Assembly (NCBI GenBank): GCA_044338255.1 | Contig: JBIILZ010000004.1 | Location: 1 to 64,000, forward strand | Source: CAIUVD01 sp044338255 | GTDB lineage: Bacteria > Planctomycetota > UBA11346 | DNA length: 64,000 bases | Reading direction: 5' to 3' | Part shown: piece after piece, positions 1 to 8,962 of the stretch | How positions within the stretch are numbered: position 1 is the first letter of the stretch | How the letters are laid out: each line of letters opens with the position of its first letter | Made by a program: the position numbers and the translations under genes | The notes under the pieces: model-generated | What the model was told of the DNA's origin: nothing | The model's database searches: none | What the model saw: only the letters and a program-made list of their open reading frames with translations

Positions 1-23
1 ACCTCATCGCCATGGTCTATCTC

Positions 24-52
24 ATTGCCGGCAGACTCCCGTTGCCGGCAAT
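24..52. other. 10-bp perfect hairpin downstream of the methyltransferase gene
   Basis: ATTGCCGGCA (24-33) and TGCCGGCAAT (43-52) form a perfect stem with a 9-nt loop. It lies 45 bases past the stop codon of the Mod gene on the minus strand. There is no U-run after the stem in that direction, so it may be a weak terminator, a processing site or simply a palindrome. Confidence 0.4.
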
Positions 53-96
53 CAAATAGGCCCCCGCAACCCCGAACTGACTATACCAGTGCGAGT

Positions 97-1740
97 TTAT
101 GTACCCACACCAAACAGCGAGGAGCCCTGTTTTTGAGTCGTGTTGTCTGGGGCGTAGTGGACCTCAGCCATGTTTGAAGAATCGACTTTAAGTACGCGAA
201 ATCCAATATCTTTGTTCCACTCATCGTGGCATTGCCCTTCTAAAATCTTTTTTCCTGCACGGCGGATACGCTCCATTCCAATGTCTGCTATCGTGGATAA
301 GCCTGTCTTAAAAGCGGCAGAATCAGCTTCTAGCTGTTCTGGCAACTGAATCATAATAAAATTCCTGCAGCCGCCATCCTCAGCGTTTACTGCCATAACC
401 GCCTCGGCGGTAGACGCTGACCCCGAGAAAAAGTCGACAATTACTGAATCAGAATGGGTTCCAATTTTAACAAGTTTGGATAAGAGTTCAGGAGACTTTG
501 GGAAATCCATTATAGCCGCGCCAAAGAGATCTTTAATTGCCTTTCGTCCGTAGTCATTGGTTATCTCCTTATCCATCCATAATGACTTGACGAGTGTTTT
601 TGCTACCTCGCCATCGTCGCTGTGCAGGTAATCCTTACGGTAAATGCGCCATTCGTCTCCTGTTCTCTCGGCACAAAGAAGATTTTGATCCTTAGCAACC
701 TTGTCTTTCCCCCAAGTCCAGCAAGTTTTGATTCCGTTCGGCGCATCTGGCCAAACCTCTATTTGATGTGCTTCGTTTTTAGTGAGAGAAATTTCTGATG
801 TCGCCTCGTTGAGATATAATGGATAATATAGATTCCGGCGTGTATCTGGATTGAATGCTTGATTTCTGTTTCGTAGGCCAAGTAGCCGATAAGGGCCTTT
901 AGCGTCTTTTTTATTGTACTCATCGACCATTCGCCCTTCTTTTTCAAGTCCGTGAATTGATGCAATATTTAATCCGTCTTTAACGAATACTAAAACAGCC
1001 TCGTGAGTTTTGGCTACGAAGCGATCGAGATGCCTTCCTCTGGGGTTCAGTTGAACGCCAAGCTGAGCGATAAAATTTTCTCCGCCTAATATTTCTTGGC
1101 ATATAGCGATCAAATTATGAGCCTCGTTGTCGTCAATGCTTACGAAGAGTACGCCGTCGTCTGAAAGTAGCCTGCTCGCTAAGCGAATTCTGGAATACAT
1201 CATGGTCAGCCAATCGGAGTGGAACCGACCATTTGCGGACGCGTTGGCAATCAGCTTATTTCTTTTTTCATCTTCCTGATTTGACCGATACAAATACGAT
1301 TCAGTGCTCTCGGCGAAGTCATCATCATAAATAAAGTCATTGCCGGTATTGTAGGGCGGATCAATATAGATCATTTTAACTTTCCCGAGGCAGCTTTCCT
1401 GAAGTAATTTCAAAGCCTCCAAATTGTCCCCTTTAATATATAAATTCTTAGTCGTGTCAAAATTTACACTTTCTTCGAGGCACGGCCTAAGCGATTTTGC
1501 AATGGGCGCATTCGCTGCAAGCAATGCGGCTTTTTTTCCAGGCCAATTCAGGTGAAACCGTTCCTGCGGCCCTTCAACAATCTCACCAGATAACTCCTGT
1601 CGCAGCTGGTCAAAATCCACAGCAAGTCGCAGCTTGCCGTCCTCACCCATAGCCTCGGTCACGCAGCCAGGGAACAGGTCTCGTATGCGGGCAACGTTCT
1701 GCTGGCTCAAGTCCGGGGAATGCATCTTTAACTTATCCAT
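97..1740 (-). CDS. Type III-like site-specific DNA methyltransferase (Mod)
   Basis: Probable adenine-N6 DNA methyltransferase of a type III-like restriction-modification locus. In the 547-residue product the catalytic motif DPPYNTG lies near residue 127, and the AdoMet-binding motif FFSGSAST follows near the C-terminal third, the motif order of the beta class; the region between and around them would be target recognition. The ATG at 1740 is preferred because it follows the upstream DUF4391 stop by 7 bases with a GGAT-type ribosome site; a longer reading frame to 1806 would overlap that gene. The first 60 codons are GC-rich like the upstream helicase, whereas most of the rest is visibly AT-rich, suggesting replacement of the body of the gene. 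A Res nuclease gene, usual for type III systems, would lie beyond the left edge. Confidence 0.88.
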   Translation of the reverse strand: MDKLKMHSPDLSQQNVARIRDLFPGCVTEAMGEDGKLRLAVDFDQLRQELSGEIVEGPQERFHLNWPGKKAALLAANAPIAKSLRPCLEESVNFDTTKNLYIKGDNLEALKLLQESCLGKVKMIYIDPPYNTGNDFIYDDDFAESTESYLYRSNQEDEKRNKLIANASANGRFHSDWLTMMYSRIRLASRLLSDDGVLFVSIDDNEAHNLIAICQEILGGENFIAQLGVQLNPRGRHLDRFVAKTHEAVLVFVKDGLNIASIHGLEKEGRMVDEYNKKDAKGPYRLLGLRNRNQAFNPDTRRNLYYPLYLNEATSEISLTKNEAHQIEVWPDAPNGIKTCWTWGKDKVAKDQNLLCAERTGDEWRIYRKDYLHSDDGEVAKTLVKSLWMDKEITNDYGRKAIKDLFGAAIMDFPKSPELLSKLVKIGTHSDSVIVDFFSGSASTAEAVMAVNAEDGGCRNFIMIQLPEQLEADSAAFKTGLSTIADIGMERIRRAGKKILEGQCHDEWNKDIGFRVLKVDSSNMAEVHYAPDNTTQKQGSSLFGVGT

Positions 1741-1747
1741 GGGATCC

Positions 1748-2470
1748 TCAGGTGGGCTTTGCAATGAAGGAGTGTCGTTGAGATTCAAGATCGCGCAGTT
1801 CAGCATTCAGATCAACCCGCCGGTTGAACTGGAGCTCGGCGTTCATGCGCTTGCGCAGCGTGGCGATGCGCTGATCGAGACGGCCCAGATCGTGGCGACG
1901 ACGCACAGTGTCGGTGATCGATTCCTGGGCGTGCCGCTCTAGGTCCAACAGGGATTCGAGCAGTCGTTCGTAGAGAGCCAGCAGGGTAGTGACCAACGGC
2001 AGGGGTTGTCGCGGTGCTTCGGTCGGAATGACGGGGCTCCACAAATAGCTGGCGACCGTCGTGCCTGTGCTGACTTTGGTTCGTGTGGGATCCTGACCAG
2101 AAGCAGCAGCGGACGGAGGCAGCTTGGCCTGGGCGAATTTGAGCTGGGCGGTGAGCTGCACGCCGCTGTCGGCGTGGATCTCAAACAGCGTGGGTCTAGG
2201 GATGACGCGGTCGCAGCAACGCAACACGCGCTGATCGAGATCCTGGGGGCGCGACAGACGGGCATCGATGCGGAAAATATCGATCTCGTCGATGCCGCCA
2301 GCCGACGGCAGGTTGGTGCTGTCGTGGTTCAGTACATGCGTCAGGGTCACTTTGGTGACCTGATCAACGAACAGGCCGCGTAAGGCCGCGTTAGCATCCC
2401 CATGCTCATAGAGCTTGGTCTTGGGGATCACGCGATTGACGGCCGCTTGGCGAGGGAAGGCGAACAGCAC
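1748..2470 (-). CDS. DUF4391 domain protein
   Basis: A 240-residue protein of the DUF4391 type, recognised from its opening pattern FAFPRQ...VIPKTKLYEHG and the following lysine/arginine and acidic blocks. The biochemical role is unknown; members are repeatedly encoded between a PLD-like helicase and a Mod methyltransferase, as here, and are presumed to belong to that complex. The C-terminal 80 residues are strongly helical, with many Glu/Arg/Leu residues (about 160-235), and may be a coiled coil. It starts with GTG two bases after the helicase stop and ends 7 bases before Mod, so the three genes are almost certainly one transcript. Confidence 0.75.
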   Translation of the reverse strand: MLFAFPRQAAVNRVIPKTKLYEHGDANAALRGLFVDQVTKVTLTHVLNHDSTNLPSAGGIDEIDIFRIDARLSRPQDLDQRVLRCCDRVIPRPTLFEIHADSGVQLTAQLKFAQAKLPPSAAASGQDPTRTKVSTGTTVASYLWSPVIPTEAPRQPLPLVTTLLALYERLLESLLDLERHAQESITDTVRRRHDLGRLDQRIATLRKRMNAELQFNRRVDLNAELRDLESQRHSFIAKPT

Positions 2471-2472
2471 GG

Positions 2473-5400
2473 CTAGTCGCCCACGGACTTACTGGGGGCT
2501 CGCTGGCTTGTATCCGCACTTTGCGGCCCATTCGCATTGGGCAATGCGGCGGGGGCATCGCCCAAGACGACGATAAAACAGAGCAGTTCGAATTCATCCA
2601 GGCCGCCGATGCGACTGCCCAGAAAAGACGACTGACCCGGCGAGAACAGGCTGTCGAGATCGCTCTCGTCCTTGGCGCTGACCATGGCGCTGATGGCCTC
2701 GACCAACAAGCCACTGGGATGGTGCATGTCGCGCCCGTCATCGGTCGCGGCGTTGAAGCGAGCGCACAGCGCATCCAGCGGCGTCGAGCGCCCTTTGCAG
2801 GCGGTGCGGGCGAGATCCAAGAGGCGCTTCACCTCGGTGTGGTTGGCGATCACTCGGCCATCGTTGCCCAGGTAGATGAGGTAGAACGGATGCAGACGAT
2901 TGCGCAGGTTGCTTCGCAGGTGGTCGGCGCGGTTGCGCAGGGCGAAGAAAATGCCGGGGCTGAGTCCCTTGGCTGGATCAGCAGGCACGACGGCATGCAT
3001 GCCGTTGGGCTGGTTGGTGGGCTCGCCGTATTGCCGGACTAGGGCAAGCAGGTCCATACGGAAATTGTTCAGGCCCAGATCGGTGATGGCCACGCCAGTT
3101 TTGAGGTCTTCCATCTCGACCACGTCGTCTTGCAAGCGTTTGAGCTGCTCTTTGCGGTAGGCGACATCGCTGCTTTTTGCCGTCAGCACATTGTCATCGC
3201 CCGTGGCGGTGACATCGGCGATGATCATGCGGTTTTCAACCCGCTCTTTGAGGTTGATGTATTCGTCGAGGGTGATGTCGGGCCAGAAATTAACCAACTG
3301 GATACGGGCATTGGGTGAGCCAATGCGATCGATGCGACCAAAGCGCTGGATGATGCGAACCGGGTTCCAGTGGATGTCGTAATTGATGAGGTAGTCGCAG
3401 TCCTGAAGGTTTTGACCTTCTGAAATGCAATCAGTGGCGATCAGCACATCAATGTCATGTAGTACTCCAGGCATGGCGACGGCGCGTTCTTTGGCCCGTG
3501 GTGCAAACAGGGTGAGCACGCTGTGCAGATCGTATCCCGTGCCGAGTGTGGTCTTGGGGGCGCTGGATCCGGTTACCTTGGCGCAGTGCAGGTTGTAGCG
3601 CTTGCTGATGATGGGGACGAGGTGCAGGTACAGGTAATCGGCGGTATCCGTGAAGGCCGTGAAGATAATAATTTTGCGGTTGCCGGGGTTGATCGGGTTA
3701 TCGATCTTGGCGGTGATCTGGCCGATCAAGTGCTGAAGCTTGGCGTCGTCTGCCGGGGCAATTAGGTCGACCGAGGCCAACAGGGTGGCGATGGCGGCGT
3801 TGTCGGCCTGGAGATCGGCCAGCCAGGTCATGGTGTCCATGTCCGAGAGCGCGATCTTCACCTTGCTGCCAATGGATAAATCGACTTCGTCGTCATCGGC
3901 ATCCAGGTCATCGAGCCCGGCGGTGAGATCAGGGATCATGGTGTCACCAGCCCCGGATCGAGGGTGGCGGTGATGCGCTTCGATGGCGCTAACGCTGGTC
4001 ACAATACGCTGATTCAAGGCGTGCAGGGTCAGGCGAAATGCTTCTACCGAGCTTTCCAGACGCTTGAGGAGATTCGTGGTCATCAGCGCCTGAAGGCTGC
4101 GTTCACGATCCAGCTGATGGAACTTGCGACCACCCGCGACCTCAGTGTCGTAGAGGTCTTGGTACTTCGCTAGTCGGCTGGGCAGGATGTAGGTGAGCGG
4201 TGCATAGACCGCCATTTTCATTTGCGAGAGATGGTCGAAGATCTCGTTGAATCCCAAGACATCCGTGCGATGCGTCAGCGGGCAGTGGTACGACTTGGGC
4301 TTCAGCCGCTCGGGGAACTGACCGATGTCGGTGGTGTCGTAGAACTGCGTGATGTGCTTGCGCGAACGCGCGATGGTGACGCTGTCGAGCAACTCGAAGA
4401 AATCGAAGTTGAGACGATCGAGGATGGCCTGCGTGGTGCGCTGGGCTGGCTCTAGCGCCGACCATTCATTAAACGCCCGCTGGGCTGAGCGGAAGATCTC
4501 ATCGACGGTCGTGTGGGTGCGCAGCTTGGCACTGAGCTTGGCTTCATCGCCCTCATAGGCCAAGGCGATCTGATTCTTGAGGTCGTTAAAGCGGTTGTTG
4601 ACCGGGGTGGCTGAAAGCATCAGCACTTTGGTTTTGACGCCGGACCTGATGACCTTGTTCATCAGCAGTTGATACCGTGTTTCTCGATCCTTGACGGCAT
4701 CATTGTTGCGGAAGTTGTGCGATTCGTCGATCACCACGAGATCGTAGTTACCCCAATTCACGCGATTCAGCGGCATGCCGTTGGAGGTGCCGCTGGTGCG
4801 CGACAAATCCGTGTGGCAGAGGACATCGTAGCTGAAGCGGTCAGCCGCGAAGATGTTGGTGGTGAGATTGCGATTGAAATTGAGCCAGTTGTCGGAGAGC
4901 TTTTTCGGGCACAGGACCAGAACGGACTTATTGCGCAGTTCATAGTACTTGATGACTGCCAAGGCGGTGAATGTTTTGCCAAGGCCGACGCTGTCAGCGA
5001 GAATGCAACCGTTATAAGTTTCCAGTTTATTAATGATGCCGGTGGCGGCATCGCGCTGGAAATTAAATAATTTTTTCCAGATCAGGGTGTCCAGGTAGCC
5101 GGTACGGTCGTTGGGCAGGACGTCCTCGTTGATGTCGTCGAGGAACTCTTTGAAGATGTTGTACAACAGGTGGAAGTAGACCCGTTCAGGCGGATTTTCC
5201 TGGTATACCGTCTCGATGTGACGGCAGAGCTCTTCGGTGACGTCCTGAAGCTTGCTGGTATCAGCCCAAATCTGATTGAAGAGCGCAACGAAGGTTTGCG
5301 CGTTTTCCGCCGTATCCATGCGGGTAACCACATTGGAGACGGCGTTGCCCTTCTGGTAACCGAGATCGACGGCACTGAAGCCATGAATCGGCAGATAGCA

Positions 5401-5820
5401 GGTGCGGTCATCCTTGGCGCTGACGCAGGCGAATTGCTGCATCGGGGCTTTGGTGTTGTTGGAGCGGAACGCGGCCTTGCGACGGATCCAGTCAGCGCAC
5501 TCGCGGGCAATGGCCTTTTGGGTCATCTGGTTGCGCAGGTGAATCTCGAACTCGGTTCCATACAGACTGCGTTCGCGGTCGAGCTTGGGGATGAAGAACT
5601 CGCGATGTTCTTTGCGCACATGATCGGCGTGCTCATCGGGCAAGAAGGTCGGCGCGGTGAAGATGAACTCCAGGCCATCGACTTTTTGCAGCGCCTGTCT
5701 GAGTACCTCATAGGCGTACATCGAAAAACATGAGGCGGCGATCTGCACCTTGCTGCCGGCGCGTATCGTCTGCTTAAGGTCGTCGCCCAGGAGATCGTTG
5801 ATGTTGTCGATGATCTTCAT
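2473..5820 (-). CDS. SNF2/DEAD-like helicase with PLD-like N-terminal domain
   Basis: A superfamily 2 helicase of about 1,115 residues. Counted from an upstream in-frame ATG at 5853, the Walker A ADSVGLGKT is near 286-293, the DESH box near 376, SATP near 414, and the C-terminal RecA lobe ends in the arginine-finger block QRFGRIDRIGS. The N-terminal 200 residues resemble a phospholipase D-like domain, but no intact HxKxxxxD motif is visible, so nuclease activity is doubtful. The chosen start MKIIDNI matches the usual beginning of this family as I remember it; 5853 gives 11 more residues. It likely works with DUF4391 and Mod in DNA surveillance or restriction; the exact role is inference. Confidence 0.85.
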   Translation of the reverse strand: MKIIDNINDLLGDDLKQTIRAGSKVQIAASCFSMYAYEVLRQALQKVDGLEFIFTAPTFLPDEHADHVRKEHREFFIPKLDRERSLYGTEFEIHLRNQMTQKAIARECADWIRRKAAFRSNNTKAPMQQFACVSAKDDRTCYLPIHGFSAVDLGYQKGNAVSNVVTRMDTAENAQTFVALFNQIWADTSKLQDVTEELCRHIETVYQENPPERVYFHLLYNIFKEFLDDINEDVLPNDRTGYLDTLIWKKLFNFQRDAATGIINKLETYNGCILADSVGLGKTFTALAVIKYYELRNKSVLVLCPKKLSDNWLNFNRNLTTNIFAADRFSYDVLCHTDLSRTSGTSNGMPLNRVNWGNYDLVVIDESHNFRNNDAVKDRETRYQLLMNKVIRSGVKTKVLMLSATPVNNRFNDLKNQIALAYEGDEAKLSAKLRTHTTVDEIFRSAQRAFNEWSALEPAQRTTQAILDRLNFDFFELLDSVTIARSRKHITQFYDTTDIGQFPERLKPKSYHCPLTHRTDVLGFNEIFDHLSQMKMAVYAPLTYILPSRLAKYQDLYDTEVAGGRKFHQLDRERSLQALMTTNLLKRLESSVEAFRLTLHALNQRIVTSVSAIEAHHRHPRSGAGDTMIPDLTAGLDDLDADDDEVDLSIGSKVKIALSDMDTMTWLADLQADNAAIATLLASVDLIAPADDAKLQHLIGQITAKIDNPINPGNRKIIIFTAFTDTADYLYLHLVPIISKRYNLHCAKVTGSSAPKTTLGTGYDLHSVLTLFAPRAKERAVAMPGVLHDIDVLIATDCISEGQNLQDCDYLINYDIHWNPVRIIQRFGRIDRIGSPNARIQLVNFWPDITLDEYINLKERVENRMIIADVTATGDDNVLTAKSSDVAYRKEQLKRLQDDVVEMEDLKTGVAITDLGLNNFRMDLLALVRQYGEPTNQPNGMHAVVPADPAKGLSPGIFFALRNRADHLRSNLRNRLHPFYLIYLGNDGRVIANHTEVKRLLDLARTACKGRSTPLDALCARFNAATDDGRDMHHPSGLLVEAISAMVSAKDESDLDSLFSPGQSSFLGSRIGGLDEFELLCFIVVLGDAPAALPNANGPQSADTSQRAPSKSVGD

Positions 5821-5893
5821 GACGCGACCACGTATCGCCGCATGTGCGGGCATCCGGGCACGGACGCTCCGATCATGGTCATAATAATAGGGG

Positions 5894-6124
5894 TCACGAG
5901 CGGCCCTTCTTGACGGGCAGGGGCTTTTTCAGCGCCGCTGGAATGGAGTGGATGTCACGGGCCAGGGCGTCGATGTCCGCCTTCAGCAGCATCCGGTAGC
6001 CGTTTACCGGATGGCGCTTGGCGCGTAGCAGGCCAGCAATCACCCAATTGCGCACGGTTCCAGCCGTAACTCCGAGGCACTTTGCGGCTTCGCTGACCAA
6101 CATGAACTCGGGGGCGGACGGCAT
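5894..6124 (-). CDS. MerR/excisionase-type helix-turn-helix protein
   Basis: A 76-residue DNA-binding protein with the HTH_17/excisionase pattern: EAAKCLGVTAGTVRNWVIAG as recognition helices, then a short wing with GYRMLLKADID, and a basic tail ending LPVKKGRS. It is the first gene of the minus-strand series leading into the helicase, 70 bases before the preferred helicase start, so it may regulate the restriction locus or act as a recombination directionality factor for the island. A choice between these cannot be made from sequence. Confidence 0.75.
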   Translation of the reverse strand: MPSAPEFMLVSEAAKCLGVTAGTVRNWVIAGLLRAKRHPVNGYRMLLKADIDALARDIHSIPAALKKPLPVKKGRS

Positions 6125-6531
6125 GTGGCCACCCTATGGCATGGTGGGGTTAGTCAAACCCTACAAAGCGTTCAAACCAGGGGGCTTCGAGGACCTACGG
6201 CAAGCCCCAATTGGAAGGCACTTTGTCGAGCTGGTACTGAGTCATCGGGAGGCTCGGGGCCACGCACGCCAGATCGTGATTAGGTGCAATGGAGTTGGAC
6301 TTCATTTCGAGGCGCTACCGCTGCGAAGTCACGTTCAGTTCCGGCTGCGTTCGATGGCACTTTGTGATGGTGAATTTCAACCGGAATCGGCTGCATTATT
6401 TTGTGTACGCCAACCAGCGATTTCATGCGCAGGTTTTTTTTTGAGGATGTTTTTTTTTCAAAAATGTTCTTGAGGCATCGCCACCAAGCACCGTCCGGTG
6501 ATGGCCGATTGCCAACGCTTGAAAGAGGTAG

Positions 6532-6594
6532 CCAGACAGCCTTTTCCCGGATAGATTTCGCTTCGCGAAATCTATCCGGGAAAAGGCTGTCTGG
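6532..6594. repeat. Perfect 29-bp inverted repeat with 5-nt loop
   Basis: Left arm 6532-6560 and right arm 6566-6594 are exactly complementary over 29 bp, separated by CTTCG. The stem starts CCAGACAGCC and includes TTTTCCCGGATAG. There is no flanking gene end immediately beside it and no U-run directly after it. Perfect preservation of such a long palindrome suggests either recent origin or a function as a cruciform. Confidence 0.85.
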
Positions 6595-6693
6595 TGATGA
6601 TTTCCGGCAGCGAATAGCGCCAACAAAGGCAGCTCATTGTTCCGGCGAGAGCAAACTGCCCGAGTTGCGATTACGGGTCACCACAACCTTCCT

Positions 6694-7013
6694 AGGTGTC
6701 GACAAGGTGTTCCTGAGGTGTCGTCTCTTGTAGGTCTTGTAAATACAGCTCTTTATCTCCTCAGTCGACACCTTCGACACCTCGACACCTCTTTTAGAGA
6801 CTCTGAGAGAATAATTGTGTCAGTGGAAAAGTGGTTGTGGACTCTGACTTCAGGCCATCTTTCCCAAGTAAAAAACCATAATGCGGATGTACACATCTAG
6901 CCCTATGCCGCAAAGCGCGAGGGCCATTGGTGTCGAGGTGCCAGTTCGAGTCATAACGATATGCCAGGAAATGGATTCGGCCAAATAACACCTGTTTTGA
7001 CACCTCCGACACT
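6694..7013. repeat. Iteron-like cluster of TCGACACCT 9-mers
   Basis: AGGTGTCGA at 6694, AGGTGTCGT near 6715, then three direct copies of TCGACACCT at 6765, 6774 and 6782 in near tandem, with related GGTGTCGAGGTG at 6929 and TGACACCTCCGACAC at about 6998. Direct copies clustered with inverted ones recall plasmid iterons or ParB/repressor operator arrays. It lies just downstream of a ParB-like gene. Confidence 0.5.
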
Positions 7014-7110
7014 GGTATTTCATAGTCTCGTGGGTTGGACGATGGGTGAAATGAGGCGATTGTGATAGGAGGTCACCATGATGAATCGTCATAGACGGCC
7101 GGGGCGCAGT

Positions 7111-7146
7111 AAAAAAAAGCCAGCTTCCGGAAAGCCGGAAGCTGGC
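7111..7146 (-). terminator. Rho-independent terminator of the ParB-like gene
   Basis: GCCAGCTTCCGG (7119-7130), loop AAAG, CCGGAAGCTGGC (7135-7146): a perfect 12-bp stem. Read on the minus strand it is followed by eight U residues (7111-7118). It ends 27 bases past the stop codon of the minus-strand ParB-like gene. Confidence 0.92.
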
Positions 7147-7172
7147 CATTGCTTCAGTTATTGTCCTGCAAT

Positions 7173-8078
7173 TTACGCTGCGATCTCTTTCGCCACGGAG
7201 CGACGAGCACGCAAGGCAATGTTGATGTCATCCCGCAGGGAACGCAGAGCAATGAGGCTGACAGTGGTCCATGACTTCACTTCTTTCATCGAAGTCGTCA
7301 AAGAATTTACGGCTGTCAGAGCATTCTTTTCATTATCGCTGGGGCTCTCCTCGGAGACGCTTGGCTGTGCCGTGGGAGTCGCAGAAGATTTATATTCATT
7401 GATGATGCGAATTGCCTGATGGAGGGACGTCTCTTTCGCAACTAACGCACGACAATGCGTGCCACTGCGAGCAACGTGAACATATTGCTCGACCTGACTT
7501 TGGCTGAATCCACGATCTTTCCCAAGGACCTCACGAAACCACACGTGGACCGCATGGGAACGCTTTTTCGATTCGCCGAGCACAAAATTTGTGCCCACAT
7601 TTTCGTATGCGGCCAATACCAAGTCAGCACGCTCCAGCAGGGAAAGTTCACGGGTGGCAAGCTCCTGAAATGCAGCCGCTGGACCATCTTCCACCACCTG
7701 AGTGGTGGGCTTGATCTGCAATTCATTACAAATATTCATCAGCGTGCCGCCAGACCACACGACACCCTTTGAATCCACGAGGATTGGACGAGGGAGCCCA
7801 AATTTCTGCACGTACGCCTTTTCAGCCTCATAGTGCGGCCCGCAAGTTTCGGGAATGGGCAGACCGGGAATCTGGGCCAAGCCGGTAATGAAGGAACCGT
7901 CTGGGCGCGAGTCATTGTCGTGTAGGTTGTCTTGTGGATCTGCCACCACAGTAGATTTCTCATCAATGCGCATGCTGGGCTTGCGCTTTTTTGCTACGGC
8001 GCATGGCTGACTGGCGGTGGGGTCGATCTCTCCTTTGACATCAGAGGGAGAGAAGGTGGTGGGTGTTGAGGAATTCAT
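7173..8078 (-). CDS. ParB-like domain protein
   Basis: A 301-residue protein with a ParB/Spo0J-like core. In the central part, PRPILVDSKGVVWSGGT and then LSLLERADLVLAAYENV echo the ParB box region, followed by an HTH-like stretch with SQSQVEQYVHVARSG. The N-terminal 90 residues are low-complexity and polar. Start 8078 has AGGA upstream; an in-frame start 27 codons earlier is less likely. No ParA is beside it, so it may be an element-specific regulator or accessory factor rather than a partition protein. A cluster of GACACCT repeats and a strong terminator lie downstream. Confidence 0.6.
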   Translation of the reverse strand: MNSSTPTTFSPSDVKGEIDPTASQPCAVAKKRKPSMRIDEKSTVVADPQDNLHDNDSRPDGSFITGLAQIPGLPIPETCGPHYEAEKAYVQKFGLPRPILVDSKGVVWSGGTLMNICNELQIKPTTQVVEDGPAAAFQELATRELSLLERADLVLAAYENVGTNFVLGESKKRSHAVHVWFREVLGKDRGFSQSQVEQYVHVARSGTHCRALVAKETSLHQAIRIINEYKSSATPTAQPSVSEESPSDNEKNALTAVNSLTTSMKEVKSWTTVSLIALRSLRDDINIALRARRSVAKEIAA

Positions 8079-8962
8079 GGAAGTGCGTCCTTGGTCTGGA
8101 TTGACGGCACATGGGTGCCGAAAAAGCAAAGCCCGAGAACCACACAACGACCGGCCCAAGGGAATCCCTGGGGCATAGGCATCAACTTCGATTTAGCGCG
8201 AGGGTGACGCATCGTACATCCGGTAGCAGTGAGGGGCTCGGGTCGGAAGCGCGGGCAAAGCCGTGGTTCCGATAGATTCGGAAGCGCGGACGAAGCCGTG
8301 ATTCCGATATGTGCCCCCCGACACGCGTACGTGACCGGGATGGATGCGTCGTTGACGAGGAGCCTGATCGCTCGCTCGGCTGAGGAAGCTGTTGCCAGCT
8401 GTGGCGGTGACAGCCGCCGTCCTCTGAAAACACTATGAGCGTCAATCATAAATATGCAAGAACACCCTATAAAATGCGGCCATTTCAGGAGATAAGGTAT
8501 CTGGCGATCAAAACATCGTCGGCGCGCCGCAACTCTGCGGCCACCTCATCACCGGTGGCCATGTTGGCTGCCGGGTTCATCCCCAGCACCGAGGGCAGAC
8601 CCATGATCACGATCCACGAACAGCAGCTTTCATCCATGCGCCTGAACAGTCGGGAGGCGAGTGGCGGTGTCGCCGCCAGCTACTTCGAACGTCGCCACCA
8701 TCAACTACCACGCGACTGGCCCAGCGCGGTGTCGCGATTTCTGGATCGTGGCCCTGGACGGAATCTGCCTAAACCAAGTGCTGCGTCGCAGCCGTTGCCC
8801 AGACGCCGCGCGGCCTGAGTTGGTCGCCATCACGGTGCGAGTTTTCACCGACTCGCATCAGCGACTGTCTCACTGCCGACCATGGCAAGCCATGCCAGCC
8901 AACATCTGCATGGCTGTCATCTTGAGAACCCGCAAGCCACTGCGCACGATGGGCTGTTAGCT
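8079..8962. other. 884-bp interval with no supported gene
   Basis: Reading frames here have no recognisable domains or convincing ribosome sites; a frame from 8603 to 8818 (71 codons) has a weak GAGG in front but is rich in Arg/Pro/Ser like out-of-frame GC-rich DNA. The interval contains two tandem imperfect hairpins at 8243-8309 and is the divergent control region between the minus-strand ParB-like gene and plus-strand genes starting at 8963. Confidence 0.45.
8243..8309. repeat. Two tandem 32-bp imperfect hairpins
   Basis: TCGGAAGCGCGG...CCGTGGTTCCGATA at 8243-8274 is followed at 8278-8309 by a near-identical copy differing at a few positions. Each copy has outer arms TCGGAA/TTCCGA that can pair. 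The spacing of 35 bases places the copies in a regular tandem. This resembles a REP-like or operator pair; no further copies were seen in the window. Confidence 0.65.

Larger units (their letters stand above)
6125..7110. other. Non-coding interval with palindrome and iteron-like cluster
   Basis: About 1 kb between the HTH gene and the ParB-like gene terminator. Short reading frames on both strands overlap one another, and those crossing 6532-6594 encode the same peptide from the two strands because of a palindrome, so none is supported as a gene. Contents seen: T-rich tracts near 6426-6457, a perfect 29-bp inverted repeat, and clustered copies of a TCGACACCT-like 9-mer. A control or replication region of the element is plausible. 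Confidence 0.5.

Noticed and set aside
1..96. Other end of island A or a tmRNA 3' end copy
   Set aside because: No copy of the tmRNA T arm and acceptor sequence is seen from 1 to 17 kb; the end must be left of the window.
6401..6733. Genes on either strand across the 29-bp palindrome
   Set aside because: Both strands give the same peptide because of the palindrome, and no ribosome site or conservation is visible.
8435..8818. Possible gene in the interval upstream of 8963
   Set aside because: No domain, no good ribosome site and overlapping alternatives of similar quality on the same strand.
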